DNA from: Flaviramulus sp.
Lineage (GTDB): Bacteria > Bacteroidota > Bacteroidia > Flavobacteriales > Flavobacteriaceae
Assembly (NCBI GenBank): GCA_023255235.1
Contig: JALRJA010000160.1
Coordinates: forward strand, 1-6,411
Reading direction: 5' to 3'
DNA length: 6,411 nucleotides
Shown: piece by piece, positions 5,462 to 6,411 of the stretch
Position numbering within the stretch: the first letter of the stretch is position 1
Layout: the number at the start of each line of letters is the position of its first letter
The notes under the pieces: generated by a model
Told to the model about the DNA's origin: nothing
The model's input: the letters and a program-made list of their open reading frames with translations, nothing else
Database searches by the model: none
Program-made: the position numbers and the translations under genes

Positions 5462-6411
5462 TTAACTTTTCTTTTCAAGTACTAATATTCTTTCTACAGT
5501 TCCTGTAGAACTTAAATCTTTTAATTCAATTCTATTAGGGGTTATTGATTTTATTCGCCATCTGCACGTTAATTCGTTAAACGGTGCTTGGTTTGCAAAA
5601 TGTAAGCCTAAAAACAAACCATCGTTTCTGTAGGCTAACCATGAACCTGCTGTTACGCCATTGTTTGGATCGGTTACTTTTATTCTTCCTGTTATTAAAA
5701 AATTAACGGTATAACCTGCAAAATTTATTGTTGGGTCTTGAACATGTACCAAACCATCATCGTACTTAGCAACCTTCCAATCGGCATTAATTATTACAGC
5801 GTCAATGTCTTTTAAATCGTCATCAACATCTATACAATGTCTTTGTAACACCATTTTATTGTTTGTGTTTTCTAGTTTTATTAAACCTGGTTCTAAAAAG
5901 GTTATTAACCATTCTAGTTTTAAATTTGGACGACCATCTAGGGTTATTTGTAAAATGAAGCCTATATTTCTTACGCCTATTTCGTAAGTTCCTAAAACAT
6001 ATTCGCCATCAACTCTTAGTTTTACAACATTGTTTGCAAAGAATTTTAATGGTGTTCCTATATAATCTTTTTCATTATTTATACCATCAACACTTAAACG
6101 CTCAATTCTCCAGAAACATTCTTGCAAATAGTTTTCAATACGGTCTTTGGTAATATCTATAACCACATCGCAGTTTTTCTTTAGTATTAGTTCATTACCA
6201 TTAGATGTGAATAGCTTAATTTTTCCGTATTCAATTTCGTAAACAAACCATTCTAAAGTAAAATCTACTAAAGTATCAAATTCTAATTTTATTAATGCAC
6301 CATTTTTTGTTATGCGTGATGACCATGTACCTGTAAGCATATCGCCATTTCTAGTGCGAACTTTAGCGATATTATCCTCTTTAAACGTGATAATATATTC
6401 TCTATACGCAT
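5462..6411 (-). CDS. Tandem lipocalin-like beta-barrel repeat protein, 5' end outside the window
   Basis: The frame is open from the right edge to the stop at 5462-5464 (315 complete codons). An ATG at 6340 is probably internal, because the 23 residues before it (REYIITFKEDNIAKVRTRNG) continue the same repeat without a break. Numbering from that Met, three units of about 100 residues are visible: unit 1 (edge to about 58), unit 2 (about 68-170) and unit 3 (about 180-292). Each follows the same plan: a Trp near the start (FWRI 76-79; DWKV 187-190), a strand of the type KFFANNVVKL or TVNFLITGRIKV, a G-T/S-W/Y turn (LTGTW, LGTYEI, AGSWLAY), a second Trp (LEWFV, LEWLI, CRWRI), an IKL or IEL strand and a closing LxLxK/R motif. 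This resembles the lipocalin-like domains of secreted flavobacterial proteins, usually lipoproteins. A signal peptide would lie beyond the window. Function and ligand are unknown. Confidence 0.7.
   Translation of the reverse strand, partial: AYREYIITFKEDNIAKVRTRNGDMLTGTWSSRITKNGALIKLEFDTLVDFTLEWFVYEIEYGKIKLFTSNGNELILKKNCDVVIDITKDRIENYLQECFWRIERLSVDGINNEKDYIGTPLKFFANNVVKLRVDGEYVLGTYEIGVRNIGFILQITLDGRPNLKLEWLITFLEPGLIKLENTNNKMVLQRHCIDVDDDLKDIDAVIINADWKVAKYDDGLVHVQDPTINFAGYTVNFLITGRIKVTDPNNGVTAGSWLAYRNDGLFLGLHFANQAPFNELTCRWRIKSITPNRIELKDLSSTGTVERILVLEKKS

Noticed and set aside
5805..5987. Plus-strand open frame of 60 codons inside the lipocalin-like gene
   Set aside because: Antisense shadow with no family pattern, promoter or start context.
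1..6411. A dedicated novel multi-gene system such as a defence, toxin-antitoxin or secretion locus
   Set aside because: The genes are known housekeeping or envelope families in alternating orientations with separate promoters and terminators; no nuclease-helicase, toxin-antitoxin, transposase or integrase motifs were seen on either strand.

Overview
The window looks like chromosomal DNA from a member of the Flavobacteriaceae (Bacteroidota). The reasons are the low G+C (roughly one third by eye), four close matches to the Bacteroidota -7 promoter element TAnnTTTG just upstream of genes, weak or absent Shine-Dalgarno sequences, and protein families typical of that group: the HU-CCDC81/SPOR fusion, tandem lipocalin-like repeats and a C-terminal outer-membrane barrel ending in Phe.

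Layout, left to right. Positions 1-239 hold the last 78 codons of a plus-strand outer-membrane beta-barrel protein. It converges on a minus-strand PlsC-type acyltransferase (325-1062), with a bidirectional hairpin terminator between them. Divergent from the acyltransferase is a small GlsB/YeaQ-type membrane protein (1128-1370) with its own terminator, followed by a separate promoter and trpS (1458-2426). trpS converges on dprA (2446-3549, minus) with only 19 bp between the stops. dprA is divergent from a gene (3737-4672) encoding a cytoplasmic HU-CCDC81-like module, one membrane segment and a C-terminal SPOR domain. A promoter and an acyl-CoA thioesterase gene (4748-5257) follow on the same strand. 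A G+C-rich intergenic repeat (5266-5349) and two large hairpins (5350-5443) fill the convergent gap before a minus-strand gene of tandem lipocalin-like domains (5462 to the right edge), which runs out of the window.

Functionally this is mostly a housekeeping neighbourhood: phospholipid synthesis (plsC), tryptophan charging (trpS), DNA uptake processing (dprA), envelope/peptidoglycan association (SPOR protein) and acyl-CoA turnover (thioesterase). Almost every gene has its own promoter and orientation changes often, so this is a string of single transcription units rather than an operon or a dedicated system. I see no defence system, mobile element, CRISPR array or RNA gene. The parts most worth a second look are the intergenic repeat with its neighbouring hairpins, the cysteine pattern of the tandem lipocalin-like protein, the HU-SPOR membrane protein, and the -7 elements placed so close to start codons that transcripts are probably leaderless or nearly so.
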